DNA of 8,208 nt from Comamonadaceae bacterium (GTDB lineage Bacteria; Pseudomonadota; Gammaproteobacteria; Burkholderiales; Burkholderiaceae_C): positions 1 through 8,208 of the forward strand of contig JAHEBY010000106.1 in the NCBI GenBank assembly GCA_024642025.1. The letters are read 5' to 3'. The position numbers were made by a program, and so were the translations under genes. Of the stretch, positions 1 through 6,123 are shown piece by piece. How positions within the stretch are numbered: position 1 is the stretch's first letter; the number at the start of each line of letters is the position of its first letter. The notes beneath the pieces were generated by a model. That model saw nothing but the letters and a program-made list of their open reading frames with translations, was not told the DNA's origin and did not search any database.

Positions 1-179
1 TCAATGACCTTCATGTCGATACCGCCAGCTCCAAAACGGAACTCCAGTACTCCGCCGACTTTGCTTTCTCCTCGCGTGGTGGTTGTCCACCAGCCTGCCA
101 AGCCTTCTGTTGTGGTCAAGGCCTTGTAAACCGCATCAATGGGTGATTTGATTCCTATTTTGTGAAGTATTTCTGCCAT
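1..179 (-). CDS. SRPBCC/AHSA1-type (START-like fold) protein, partial, C-terminus outside window
   Basis: The visible 59 residues run from ATG at 179 down to the left edge. They begin MAEILHKIGIKSPIDAVYKA and contain the pattern LTTTEGLAGWWT followed by GESKVGGVLEFRFG. This is the N-terminal helix/strand pattern of the SRPBCC superfamily in its AHSA1-like (COG3832) branch: a short beta strand, then V-x-x-A-L-T-x-x-E-G-L-x-x-W-W. Members are small soluble ligand-binding or stress-associated proteins of roughly 140-160 residues with no uniform function, so none is assigned. The start is supported by AGGAG at 190-186 (minus strand), 6 nt upstream of the ATG. It has its own promoter and operator-like palindrome and is separated from upp by 104 bp, so it is probably regulated independently of upp. 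No partner regulator gene lies within the window; one could lie beyond the left edge. Confidence 0.85.
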   Translation of the reverse strand, partial: MAEILHKIGIKSPIDAVYKALTTTEGLAGWWTTTTRGESKVGGVLEFRFGAGGIDMKVI

Positions 180-214
180 GAGGAACTCCTTGGGTGTTGG
201 TTAATACGCAAGGA

Positions 215-244
215 ATTATATGCAAGTAAATACTTGCATGTCAA
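215..244 (-). promoter_or_regulatory. Consensus sigma70 promoter of the SRPBCC gene
   Basis: On the minus strand TTGACA (244-239) and TATAAT (220-215) are separated by 18 bp. Both hexamers match the sigma70 consensus exactly. The predicted start of transcription near 208 gives a leader of about 30 nt that contains the AGGAG at 190-186. A promoter this close to consensus without control would be very strong, which fits with the inverted repeat lying across its spacer. Confidence 0.75.
220..239. promoter_or_regulatory. Perfect inverted repeat, probable repressor operator
   Basis: ATGCAAGTA, a 2-nt AA centre, then TACTTGCAT form a perfect 9+2+9 inverted repeat (20 bp). It fills the 18-bp promoter spacer and touches the last base of the -35 and the first base of the -10. 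The size and symmetry fit a dimeric helix-turn-helix regulator of the MarR, TetR, ArsR or HxlR type, but I cannot choose among these. A third, imperfect half-site (TACTTTGC, 247-254) lies 16 bp from the right half. The short 2-nt centre makes an RNA hairpin or terminator role unlikely. Confidence 0.7.
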
Positions 245-283
245 GATACTTTGCCCAAAGCTATAAGGTCACCTTCATTGGAA

Positions 284-949
284 TCACTGGGTACCGAAGA
301 TCCGGTCGCCGGCGTCGCCCAGCCCGGGCAGGATATAGCCATGATCGTTCAGCTGGCGGTCAATGGCTGCGGTGTAGATCGGCACGTCGGGGTGCACGGC
401 CTTCATCGTCGCAATGCCTTCCGGGCAGGTGAGCAGGCACACGAACTTGATGGACTTGGGCTTTAACACTTTGATGCGCTCGATGGCGGCGACCGCAGAG
501 TTACCGGTGGCGAGCATGGGGTCGACCACGATCACATCGCGCTCGCTCATTTCCTTGGGCATCTTGAAGTAATACTCGACGGCTTTCAGCGTTTTGGGGT
601 CGCGGTACAGGCCTATATGCCCCACGCGGGCACCCGGTACCACGCTGAGCATGCCGTCCAGAATACCCGTGCCTGCCCGCAATATGGACACCAGCACCAG
701 CTTTTTGCCGTCGATCACTTTGGCGGTCATCTTTTCCAGTGGTGTTTCGATCTCCACGTCCTGCGTGGCCATGTCGCGCGTGACTTCGTAGGCCATCAGG
801 CTACTCAACTCATTCAGTAAACGGCGAAAGGTGTTGGTGCTGGCGTCTTTTTTGCGCATCAGCGTGAGTTTGTGCTGCACCAGCGGGTGGTCGAGTAGAT
901 GGACATGGCTGTCGGAGCCATCAGCGTGGGCGTTGATTTTTTTTGTCAT
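284..949 (-). CDS. upp: Uracil phosphoribosyltransferase
   Basis: Catalyses uracil + PRPP to UMP + diphosphate, the cytosolic pyrimidine salvage reaction. With the ATG at 949 the protein has 221 residues; the E. coli enzyme is about 208, and the extra length is a variable N-terminus. The sequence from HPLVQHKLTLMR (21-32) on is collinear with the family. VDPMLATGNSA (142-152) is the PRPP-binding loop. GYILPGLGDAGDR (204-216) is the conserved C-terminal uracil-binding and closing segment. The chosen start has AAGGAA (960-955) 5 nt upstream. A longer in-frame start at 1012 was not used: it would add 21 non-family residues and run into the upstream gene. It lies 46 bp downstream of the DUF853 gene in the same direction, so the two are probably co-transcribed. 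No intrinsic terminator is visible after its TGA. Confidence 0.97.
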   Translation of the reverse strand: MTKKINAHADGSDSHVHLLDHPLVQHKLTLMRKKDASTNTFRRLLNELSSLMAYEVTRDMATQDVEIETPLEKMTAKVIDGKKLVLVSILRAGTGILDGMLSVVPGARVGHIGLYRDPKTLKAVEYYFKMPKEMSERDVIVVDPMLATGNSAVAAIERIKVLKPKSIKFVCLLTCPEGIATMKAVHPDVPIYTAAIDRQLNDHGYILPGLGDAGDRIFGTQ

Positions 950-954
950 GAAGT

Positions 955-960
955 TTCCTT
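955..960 (-). promoter_or_regulatory. Ribosome binding site deciding the upp start
   Basis: AAGGAA on the minus strand is placed 5 nt before the ATG at 949. It supports the 221-residue form of Upp over the longer in-frame ATG at 1012. Confidence 0.6.
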
Positions 961-995
961 TTTGGTTATCAGTACCCATTTCACGCGCTTCAAGT

Positions 996-2528
996 TCACT
1001 TGCGCCCCCCAAAAATGCCGCCCAGCACGCCCCGTATCACCTGGCGGCCCACTTCGCGCCCGATGGCGCTGGCCGCACTTTTAAACATCTGCTCGCCCGC
1101 GCTGGCACGCGTTCGTCGGGCGCCACCGCCAAGCAGGCTACCGAGCGAGTCCAGAATGCCGCCACCGGCTTCTGCAGGTTGCTCTTTGGTAACGGTCTTG
1201 GACATTTTGTCAACGCTGTCTTTGGCCGTGGCGGGATCTGCCATGCGCGCTTCGGTACGGCCTTTGATGGCCTCGAACGCTGACTCGCGATCCACCGTTT
1301 TTTCATAGACGCCTGCCACCATAGAGCTGGCGATCAACGCCTTTCGCTGCGCATCTGTGATGGGCCCAATCTGGCTGGCTGGCGGAAAAACATAAACCCG
1401 CTCCGTAATGCCGGGACGGCCCTTTTCATCCAGAAAACTGATCAACGCTTCACCTACCGCGAGTTCAGTAATGGCGGTTTCAATGCTGAATTTTGGGTTT
1501 TGACGCATGGTCTCGGCGGCGGACTTCACAGCCTTTTGGTCGCGCGGGGTAAATGCCCTGAGCGCATGCTGCACCCGGTTGCCCAGCTGCGCCAGCACAG
1601 AATCCGGTACGTCAAGAGCGTTTTGCGTTACAAAAAACACGCCCACGCCCTTGCTGCGAATCAGTCGCACAACCAGCTCAATGCGCTCCAGCAACACCTT
1701 GGGGGCGTCGTTGAACAGCAAATGCGCTTCGTCAAAGAAGAACACCATCTTGGGCTTGTCCACATCGCCCACCTCGGGCAGGTTTTCGAACAATTCGCTC
1801 AGCAGCCAAAGCAAAAACGTGGCATAGAGCCGAGGCGAGTTCATCAACTGGTCGGCCGCCAGAATGTTGATCACGCCCTGGCCCTTGGCGTCGGTCTGCA
1901 TGAAGTCCTCAATGTTCAGCATGGGCTCGCCAAAGAACAAGTCTCCGCCCTGCGACTCCACCTGCATCAGACCGCGCTGGATGGCGCCAATGCTGGCAGC
2001 GCTGATGTTGCCGTATTCGGTCGTGAAATCGGACGCGTTGTCGCCCACGTTCTGGCACATGGCGCGCAGGTCTTTCATGTCCAGCAGCAGCAAGCCCTGG
2101 TCGTCCGCAATCTTGAACACCAGTTGCAGCACACCCGCCTGTGTGTCGTTCAGGTTCAGCATGCGGGCCAGCAGCAGGGGGCCAATGTCGCTGATGGTGG
2201 CGCGAACAGGATGCCCCTGTTTGCCAAAAACATCCCACAAAGTGACCGGCGAGGCGGCAAACTCAGGCGTCGGCAAGCCGCGCTCCTTGATGACTTTGCC
2301 CAACTTCTCGGACAGGGCGCCCGTTTGCGAAAGGCCGGTCAAGTCGCCTTTGACGTCCGCCAGGAACACGGGCACCCCCAGTCTGGAAAACCCTTCTGCC
2401 ATGGTTTGTAGCGTAATGGTCTTGCCCGTGCCGGTGGCGCCGGTGATCAGGCCATGCCGATTGGCCTTGTCGGGGCGCAGGAAACACTGGATGTCATCGT
2501 GTCGGGCAATCAGGATAGGGTCGGCCAT
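996..2528 (-). CDS. DUF853 / HerA-like P-loop ATPase (YjgR family)
   Basis: A 510-residue predicted cytosolic ATPase. GATGTGKT at residues 30-37 is a Walker A motif, preceded by RHGLITG. MVFFFDEAHLLF (261-272) is the Walker B motif with the catalytic DE at 266-267, and FFVTQNALDVPDSVL (298-312) looks like the sensor segment that follows. These, the length (E. coli YjgR is about 500) and the Gly-rich basic C-terminus (GRQVIRGVLGGIFGGRK) match the DUF853 family, which is related to HerA/FtsK-type ring ATPases. Its substrate and biological role are not established. I see no nuclease (NurA-like) partner, so a DNA end-resection role is not indicated. The ATG at 2528 has AGGA (2537-2534) 5 nt upstream. 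It is transcribed divergently from yebC and lies directly upstream of upp. Confidence 0.92.
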   Translation of the reverse strand: MADPILIARHDDIQCFLRPDKANRHGLITGATGTGKTITLQTMAEGFSRLGVPVFLADVKGDLTGLSQTGALSEKLGKVIKERGLPTPEFAASPVTLWDVFGKQGHPVRATISDIGPLLLARMLNLNDTQAGVLQLVFKIADDQGLLLLDMKDLRAMCQNVGDNASDFTTEYGNISAASIGAIQRGLMQVESQGGDLFFGEPMLNIEDFMQTDAKGQGVINILAADQLMNSPRLYATFLLWLLSELFENLPEVGDVDKPKMVFFFDEAHLLFNDAPKVLLERIELVVRLIRSKGVGVFFVTQNALDVPDSVLAQLGNRVQHALRAFTPRDQKAVKSAAETMRQNPKFSIETAITELAVGEALISFLDEKGRPGITERVYVFPPASQIGPITDAQRKALIASSMVAGVYEKTVDRESAFEAIKGRTEARMADPATAKDSVDKMSKTVTKEQPAEAGGGILDSLGSLLGGGARRTRASAGEQMFKSAASAIGREVGRQVIRGVLGGIFGGRK

Positions 2529-2586
2529 GCTGTTCCTAAAAAGTACAATTCAGCCAATAGGGTAACGAATTTTTTAAGGATTTCGC
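2529..2586. promoter_or_regulatory. Divergent intergenic region between the DUF853 gene and yebC
   Basis: This 58-bp gap must hold the 5' ends of both transcription units unless promoters lie inside the genes. On the plus strand TACAAT (2544-2549) is a candidate -10 for yebC, but no convincing -35 lies 16-18 bp upstream of it. No good promoter pair was found on the minus strand. AAGGA at 2576-2580, 6 nt before the GTG at 2587, is the yebC ribosome binding site. Confidence 0.4.
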
Positions 2587-3306
2587 GTGGCAGGACACAG
2601 TAAATGGGCCAATATTCAGCACCGCAAGGGTCGCCAGGACGAAAAGCGGGGCAAGGTCTGGACGCGTGTGATCCGTGAAATCATGGTGGCTGCCCGCACG
2701 GGTGGCGGCGATTTAAGCGCCAATCCCCGCCTGCGTCTGGCCGTTGACAAAGCCAAGGCGGCCAATATGCCGGCCGATACCATCAAGCGCAACATCGACA
2801 AGGCCACCGGCAACCTGGAAGGCGTGAGCTACGAAGAGATCCGTTACGAGGGCTATGGCTTTGGCGGTGCGGCCATCATGGTGGACACGATGACCGACAA
2901 CCGCGTGCGTACCGTTGCTGAAGTTCGCCACGTGTTCAGCAAAAATGGTGGCAACATGGGCACAGAGGGTTCGGTGGCGTTTCAGTTCAAGCACTGTGGC
3001 CAGCTGATTTTTGCGCCCGGCACGGACGAAGACGCCCTGATGGAAGTCGCTCTTGAAGCGGGCGCCCAGGATGTCATCACCGATGAAGACGGTGCGATTG
3101 AAGTGCTGACCGAGCCAGCGGTATTCGAGCAGGTTAAATCGGCGCTTGAAGTGGCTGGCTTCGCGCCCGAGATTGCAGAGGTCACCATGCGGGCAGAAAA
3201 CACGGTCGATCTGGAAGGCGACGACACGTCCCGCATGCAGAAACTGCTGGATGTGCTGGAAGACCTGGACGATGTTCAGGCCGTCTATCACAACGCCGCG
3301 CTATGA
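2587..3306 (+). CDS. yebC: YebC/PmpR/TACO1 family protein
   Basis: A 239-residue protein beginning MAGHSKWANIQHRKGRQDEK, the invariant family N-terminus. It continues with GGGDLSANPRLRLAVDKAKA, YEGYGFGGAAIMV, DNRVRTVAEVRHVFSKNGGN and a C-terminal LEDLDDVQAVYHNA, collinear with E. coli YebC. The family was long annotated as transcriptional regulators. Work on TACO1 and bacterial homologues points to a translation role, helping ribosomes through difficult stretches such as polyproline, so the old 'transcriptional regulator' label should be treated with caution. Translation begins at GTG (2587), fixed by AAGGA 6 nt upstream and by the conserved MAGHSKW start. It is the first gene of the plus-strand operon, and its TGA overlaps the purD ATG (ATGA, 3303-3306). 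Confidence 0.97.
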   Translation: MAGHSKWANIQHRKGRQDEKRGKVWTRVIREIMVAARTGGGDLSANPRLRLAVDKAKAANMPADTIKRNIDKATGNLEGVSYEEIRYEGYGFGGAAIMVDTMTDNRVRTVAEVRHVFSKNGGNMGTEGSVAFQFKHCGQLIFAPGTDEDALMEVALEAGAQDVITDEDGAIEVLTEPAVFEQVKSALEVAGFAPEIAEVTMRAENTVDLEGDDTSRMQKLLDVLEDLDDVQAVYHNAAL

Positions 3307-4574
3307 ACGTTCTGGTTGTAGGCGGCGGTGGCCGCGAGCACGCTCTGGCCTGGAAACTTGCGCAATCACCCAAAGTCCAGATGGTCTATGTTGCGCCCGG
3401 TAACGGCGGAACCGCGCAGGACAAGCGACTTAAAAACCTGCCGATTACGGATATTGCCGAGTTGCGCAACTGGGCGTTAGCAAACAAAATTGCCCTGACG
3501 GTGGTGGGGCCTGAAGGCCCGTTGGCCGCCGGTCTGGTGGACGACTTTCGTGCCCACGGACTACGTGTATTTGGCCCGACGCAGGCCGGTGCACAGCTGG
3601 AGAGTTCCAAGGCGTTCTCCAAGGCATTCATGAAACGCCACGGCATTCCAACTGCCGACTACGGCGTGTTTTCAGATGCTCAGTCGGCGCACAGCTACGT
3701 GAGCCAGAAGGGTGCGCCGATCGTAATCAAGGCCGATGGCTTGGCCGCAGGTAAGGGTGTTGTCGTGGCAATGACTGTGCAGGACGCGCATGACGCCATC
3801 GACTTTGTACTGGGTGGCGCCACGACCGGCTCGCGCGTGGTGATTGAGGAATTTTTGCAAGGCGAAGAAGCCAGCTTTATTGTGATGTGCGATGGCAAAC
3901 ATGCGCTGCCACTGGCTTCAAGCCAGGATCACAAGCGCCTGCAAAACGGTGATCAAGGGCCCAATACGGGCGGCATGGGCGCTTATTCACCAGCGCCGGT
4001 GGTCACGCCAGCTGTACATGCCCGCGCCATGCGCGAGGTGATTTTGCCCACACTGAGAGGTATGGAGCAGGACGGCATCCCCTTCACCGGCTTTTTATAC
4101 GCCGGCCTGATGATTGATGCCCAAGGCCAGATCAAGACGCTGGAGTTCAATTGCCGGATGGGTGACCCGGAAACCCAGCCCATTTTGATGCGTCTGAAGT
4201 CTGACTTGCTGGACGTTTTGCTCGCAGCCACCGATGCGCTCGGCCTGGACCGGTTTGATGCGATTCAGTTGCAGTGGGACCGGCGCACCGCGCTTGGGGT
4301 GGTCATGGCCTCTGCTGGCTACCCGGCCAGCCCGCGGCTGGGAGATGCCATTCACGGCGTGCCGGCAGAAGCGGCTGACGCCGTGGTGTTTCATGCTGGC
4401 ACGCGGCTCGCCGACGGACAGCTTGTCACGTCTGGTGGCCGTGTGTTGTGCGTGACCGTGCTAGGGGACAACGCGCGCCTGGCGCAACATCGGGCTTACG
4501 ACCACGCGCAAGGTATTGCGTTTGACGGCATGCAGCTGCGCACGGACATCGGCTTCCGTGCCATCAAAAATTGA
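3303..4574 (+). CDS. purD: Phosphoribosylamine-glycine ligase (GAR synthetase)
   Basis: Catalyses the second step of de novo purine synthesis: phosphoribosylamine + glycine + ATP to GAR. The 423 residues match the usual length (E. coli about 429). Visible are the N-terminal MNVLVVGGGGREHALAWKLA (1-20), APGNGGTA (31-38), VVGPEGPLAAG (67-77) and the ATP-grasp region with PIVIKADGLAAGKGVVVA (139-156). QDHKRLQNGDQGPNTGGMGAYSP (208-230) follows, then the family signature RMGDPETQ (285-292), which carries metal- and ATP-binding residues. The ATG lies in the 4-nt overlap with yebC, so translation is probably coupled. It appears intact with no frameshift. Its TGA shares one base with the ATG of the next gene. 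Confidence 0.98.
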   Translation: MNVLVVGGGGREHALAWKLAQSPKVQMVYVAPGNGGTAQDKRLKNLPITDIAELRNWALANKIALTVVGPEGPLAAGLVDDFRAHGLRVFGPTQAGAQLESSKAFSKAFMKRHGIPTADYGVFSDAQSAHSYVSQKGAPIVIKADGLAAGKGVVVAMTVQDAHDAIDFVLGGATTGSRVVIEEFLQGEEASFIVMCDGKHALPLASSQDHKRLQNGDQGPNTGGMGAYSPAPVVTPAVHARAMREVILPTLRGMEQDGIPFTGFLYAGLMIDAQGQIKTLEFNCRMGDPETQPILMRLKSDLLDVLLAATDALGLDRFDAIQLQWDRRTALGVVMASAGYPASPRLGDAIHGVPAEAADAVVFHAGTRLADGQLVTSGGRVLCVTVLGDNARLAQHRAYDHAQGIAFDGMQLRTDIGFRAIKN

Positions 4575-5185
4575 TGCCTGATTTTGCGCGCCCATTTACG
4601 GTGACGTTTGTAGGTAGCAACATCGCGCGCCAAGTATTGGCGTTATTTGGCTGGAAGGTTGAGTTCGCGGGCTTGCCCGCGTTTCAGGGGGTACTGGTGG
4701 TGTATCCGCACACCAGCAATTGGGATTTTGCGGTCATGATCCTTGCCAAATGGGCGTTGGGGGTGCCAGTGCGTTTTTGGGGAAAGGCCACGCTGTTCCG
4801 CATACCGCTATTTGGTCGCTGGTTGCGCTGGGTTGGCGGGGTGCCGGTTGACCGGACTGCGGCACGCGGCGTGGTTGGGCAAATGGCGGAGTTGATACGC
4901 AGCAAGCGTGAGGCCGGGCAGCATTTTTGGCTGGGCCTGTCGCCCGAAGGGTCCCGCAAGGCCAGCGCAGGCTGGCGCAGTGGCTTCTATTTTGCCGCCG
5001 TGCAGGCCGATGTGCCGGTTGGACTGGTAAAGCTTGACTATGATCAGCGCCGCGTCTCGGTGATGGATTTCATCAAGCTCAGTGGTGATGTCGCAGTCGA
5101 CTTTAAACGCATCGGAACGATTTACGCCGGTGTGCGCGGTCGTCGGCCAAACCAAGTTGCGCCGGTCAGGATGCTGGTCAAATGA
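4574..5185 (+). CDS. PlsC-like lysophospholipid/glycerol acyltransferase family protein
   Basis: A short (203-residue) acyltransferase of the LPLAT/PlsC superfamily. The catalytic HX4D motif is H46-TSNW-D51 in YPHTSNWDF. GGVPVDR (88-94) and SPEGSRK (123-129) correspond to the acceptor-binding motifs of the family (the latter usually PEGTR). WRSGFYFAA (134-142) and VPVGLVKLDY (147-156) are also typical. It is shorter than E. coli PlsC (about 245), lacks a clear N-terminal anchor, and belongs to the compact branch whose acceptor is not settled; lysophosphatidate is possible. The ATG at 4574 is preferred to the in-frame TTG at 4571, because TGATG gives a 1-nt overlap with purD. No Shine-Dalgarno is visible, which points to coupled translation. 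It sits between purD and hemF with no obvious pathway link to either. Confidence 0.9.
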   Translation: MPDFARPFTVTFVGSNIARQVLALFGWKVEFAGLPAFQGVLVVYPHTSNWDFAVMILAKWALGVPVRFWGKATLFRIPLFGRWLRWVGGVPVDRTAARGVVGQMAELIRSKREAGQHFWLGLSPEGSRKASAGWRSGFYFAAVQADVPVGLVKLDYDQRRVSVMDFIKLSGDVAVDFKRIGTIYAGVRGRRPNQVAPVRMLVK

Positions 5186-6123
5186 CGAACTTTGCAGCCC
5201 AGGCCGGCCATCCCCCGCAGGCAGCGTTGGTCAGGGACTACCTTCTGGCGCTGCAACGCCGCATCATTGAAGCAGTGGCCCAACTTGATGGAGGCGCGTT
5301 TCGGGTTGATGCCTGGAGCAAACCGCCCGGCGAGGCGTTGCAGGGCAACGGCATTACCCAGATTCTGGAAGGCGGCACGGTGTTTGAGCGCGCAGGATGC
5401 GGCTTTTCGCATGTGACCGGGCCGCGCCTGCCACCCTCAGCCACGCAGCACCGCCCCGAGTTGGCTGGGGCCCCCTTTGAGGCGATGGGCGTATCGCTGG
5501 TGTTTCATCCTCGCAATCCCTATGCGCCAACGGTGCACATGAACGTGCGCATGCTGGCTGCGACCGGTGCCGATGGGCAACAAGTCTGCTGGTTTGGTGG
5601 TGGCATGGACTTGACGCCCATATACGGATTTGAGGAAGACGCCATTCACTTTCACGAAACGTGCAAAACGGCGCTGGGAGCTTTCGGCCCAGACAAATAC
5701 CCCCGGTTCAAAACCTGGTGCGACGAATACTTCTATCTGAAGCACCGGCAGGAGCAACGCGGTATCGGCGGCATCTTCTTCGACGACTTTTCTGAGCTCG
5801 GGTTTGAAGGCAGCCTGGCAATGATGCAATCGGTGGGAGACGCCTTTCTGGGTGCCTACCTGCCGATTCTGCGTCGGCGCAAAGATATGCCCTATGGCGA
5901 GCGCGAACGTCAGTTTCAACTTTACCGCCGTGGTCGCTATGTGGAGTTCAATTTGGTGTGGGATCGTGGCACGCATTTTGGACTGCAGTCCGGTGGGCGA
6001 ACCGAATCCATACTGCTTTCTATGCCGCCTTTGGCGAGCTGGGCGTACCGGCAAGAGACTGAGCCCAATTCGCCAGAGGCCGAGCTGTACACACGCTACC
6101 TGGTCCGCCGGGATTGGCTTTGA
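5182..6123 (+). CDS. hemF: Oxygen-dependent coproporphyrinogen III oxidase
   Basis: Converts coproporphyrinogen III to protoporphyrinogen IX using O2, a late cytosolic step of heme synthesis. The protein has 313 residues (E. coli 299). The conserved histidines are H109 (SLVFHPRNP), H119 (TVHMNVR), H156/H158 (AIHFHET) and H188 (YLKHRQEQRG). The stretch 177-202, KTWCDEYFYLKHRQEQRG then IGGIFFDD, is the family signature. RYVEFNLVWDRGTHFGLQ (252-269) and the closing ESILLSMPP are also conserved. The extra residues are a short N-terminal extension. The ATG overlaps the upstream stop by 4 nt (ATGA, 5182-5185). An O2-dependent enzyme fits an aerobic or facultative organism; whether hemN is also present cannot be seen. 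Confidence 0.98.
   Translation: MTNFAAQAGHPPQAALVRDYLLALQRRIIEAVAQLDGGAFRVDAWSKPPGEALQGNGITQILEGGTVFERAGCGFSHVTGPRLPPSATQHRPELAGAPFEAMGVSLVFHPRNPYAPTVHMNVRMLAATGADGQQVCWFGGGMDLTPIYGFEEDAIHFHETCKTALGAFGPDKYPRFKTWCDEYFYLKHRQEQRGIGGIFFDDFSELGFEGSLAMMQSVGDAFLGAYLPILRRRKDMPYGERERQFQLYRRGRYVEFNLVWDRGTHFGLQSGGRTESILLSMPPLASWAYRQETEPNSPEAELYTRYLVRRDWL

Noticed and set aside
249..275. Small inverted repeats CTTTG-CC-CAAAG (249-260) and AAGGT-C-ACCTT (265-275) downstream of upp
   Set aside because: The loops are of 1-2 nt, the stems of 5 bp, and no U-tract follows. They are not credible terminators, and as operators they are no better than chance.
965..993. Possible upp promoter TTGAAG-17 bp-GATAAC on the minus strand
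   Set aside because: Each hexamer matches only 4 of 6 bases, and the start of transcription would fall near 958, inside the ribosome binding site. Co-transcription with the upstream gene is simpler.
950..1012. Longer upp reading frame starting at 1012 (21 extra residues)
   Set aside because: The extra residues are unlike the family and overlap the DUF853 coding end. The ATG at 949 has a good AAGGAA in front of it.
1500..2565. Long open frames on the plus strand opposite the DUF853 gene (up to about 300 codons)
   Set aside because: They are antisense shadows created by GC-rich codon bias. Their His/Gln/Val-rich or Ser/Met-rich composition matches no family, while the minus-strand frame has full Walker motifs.
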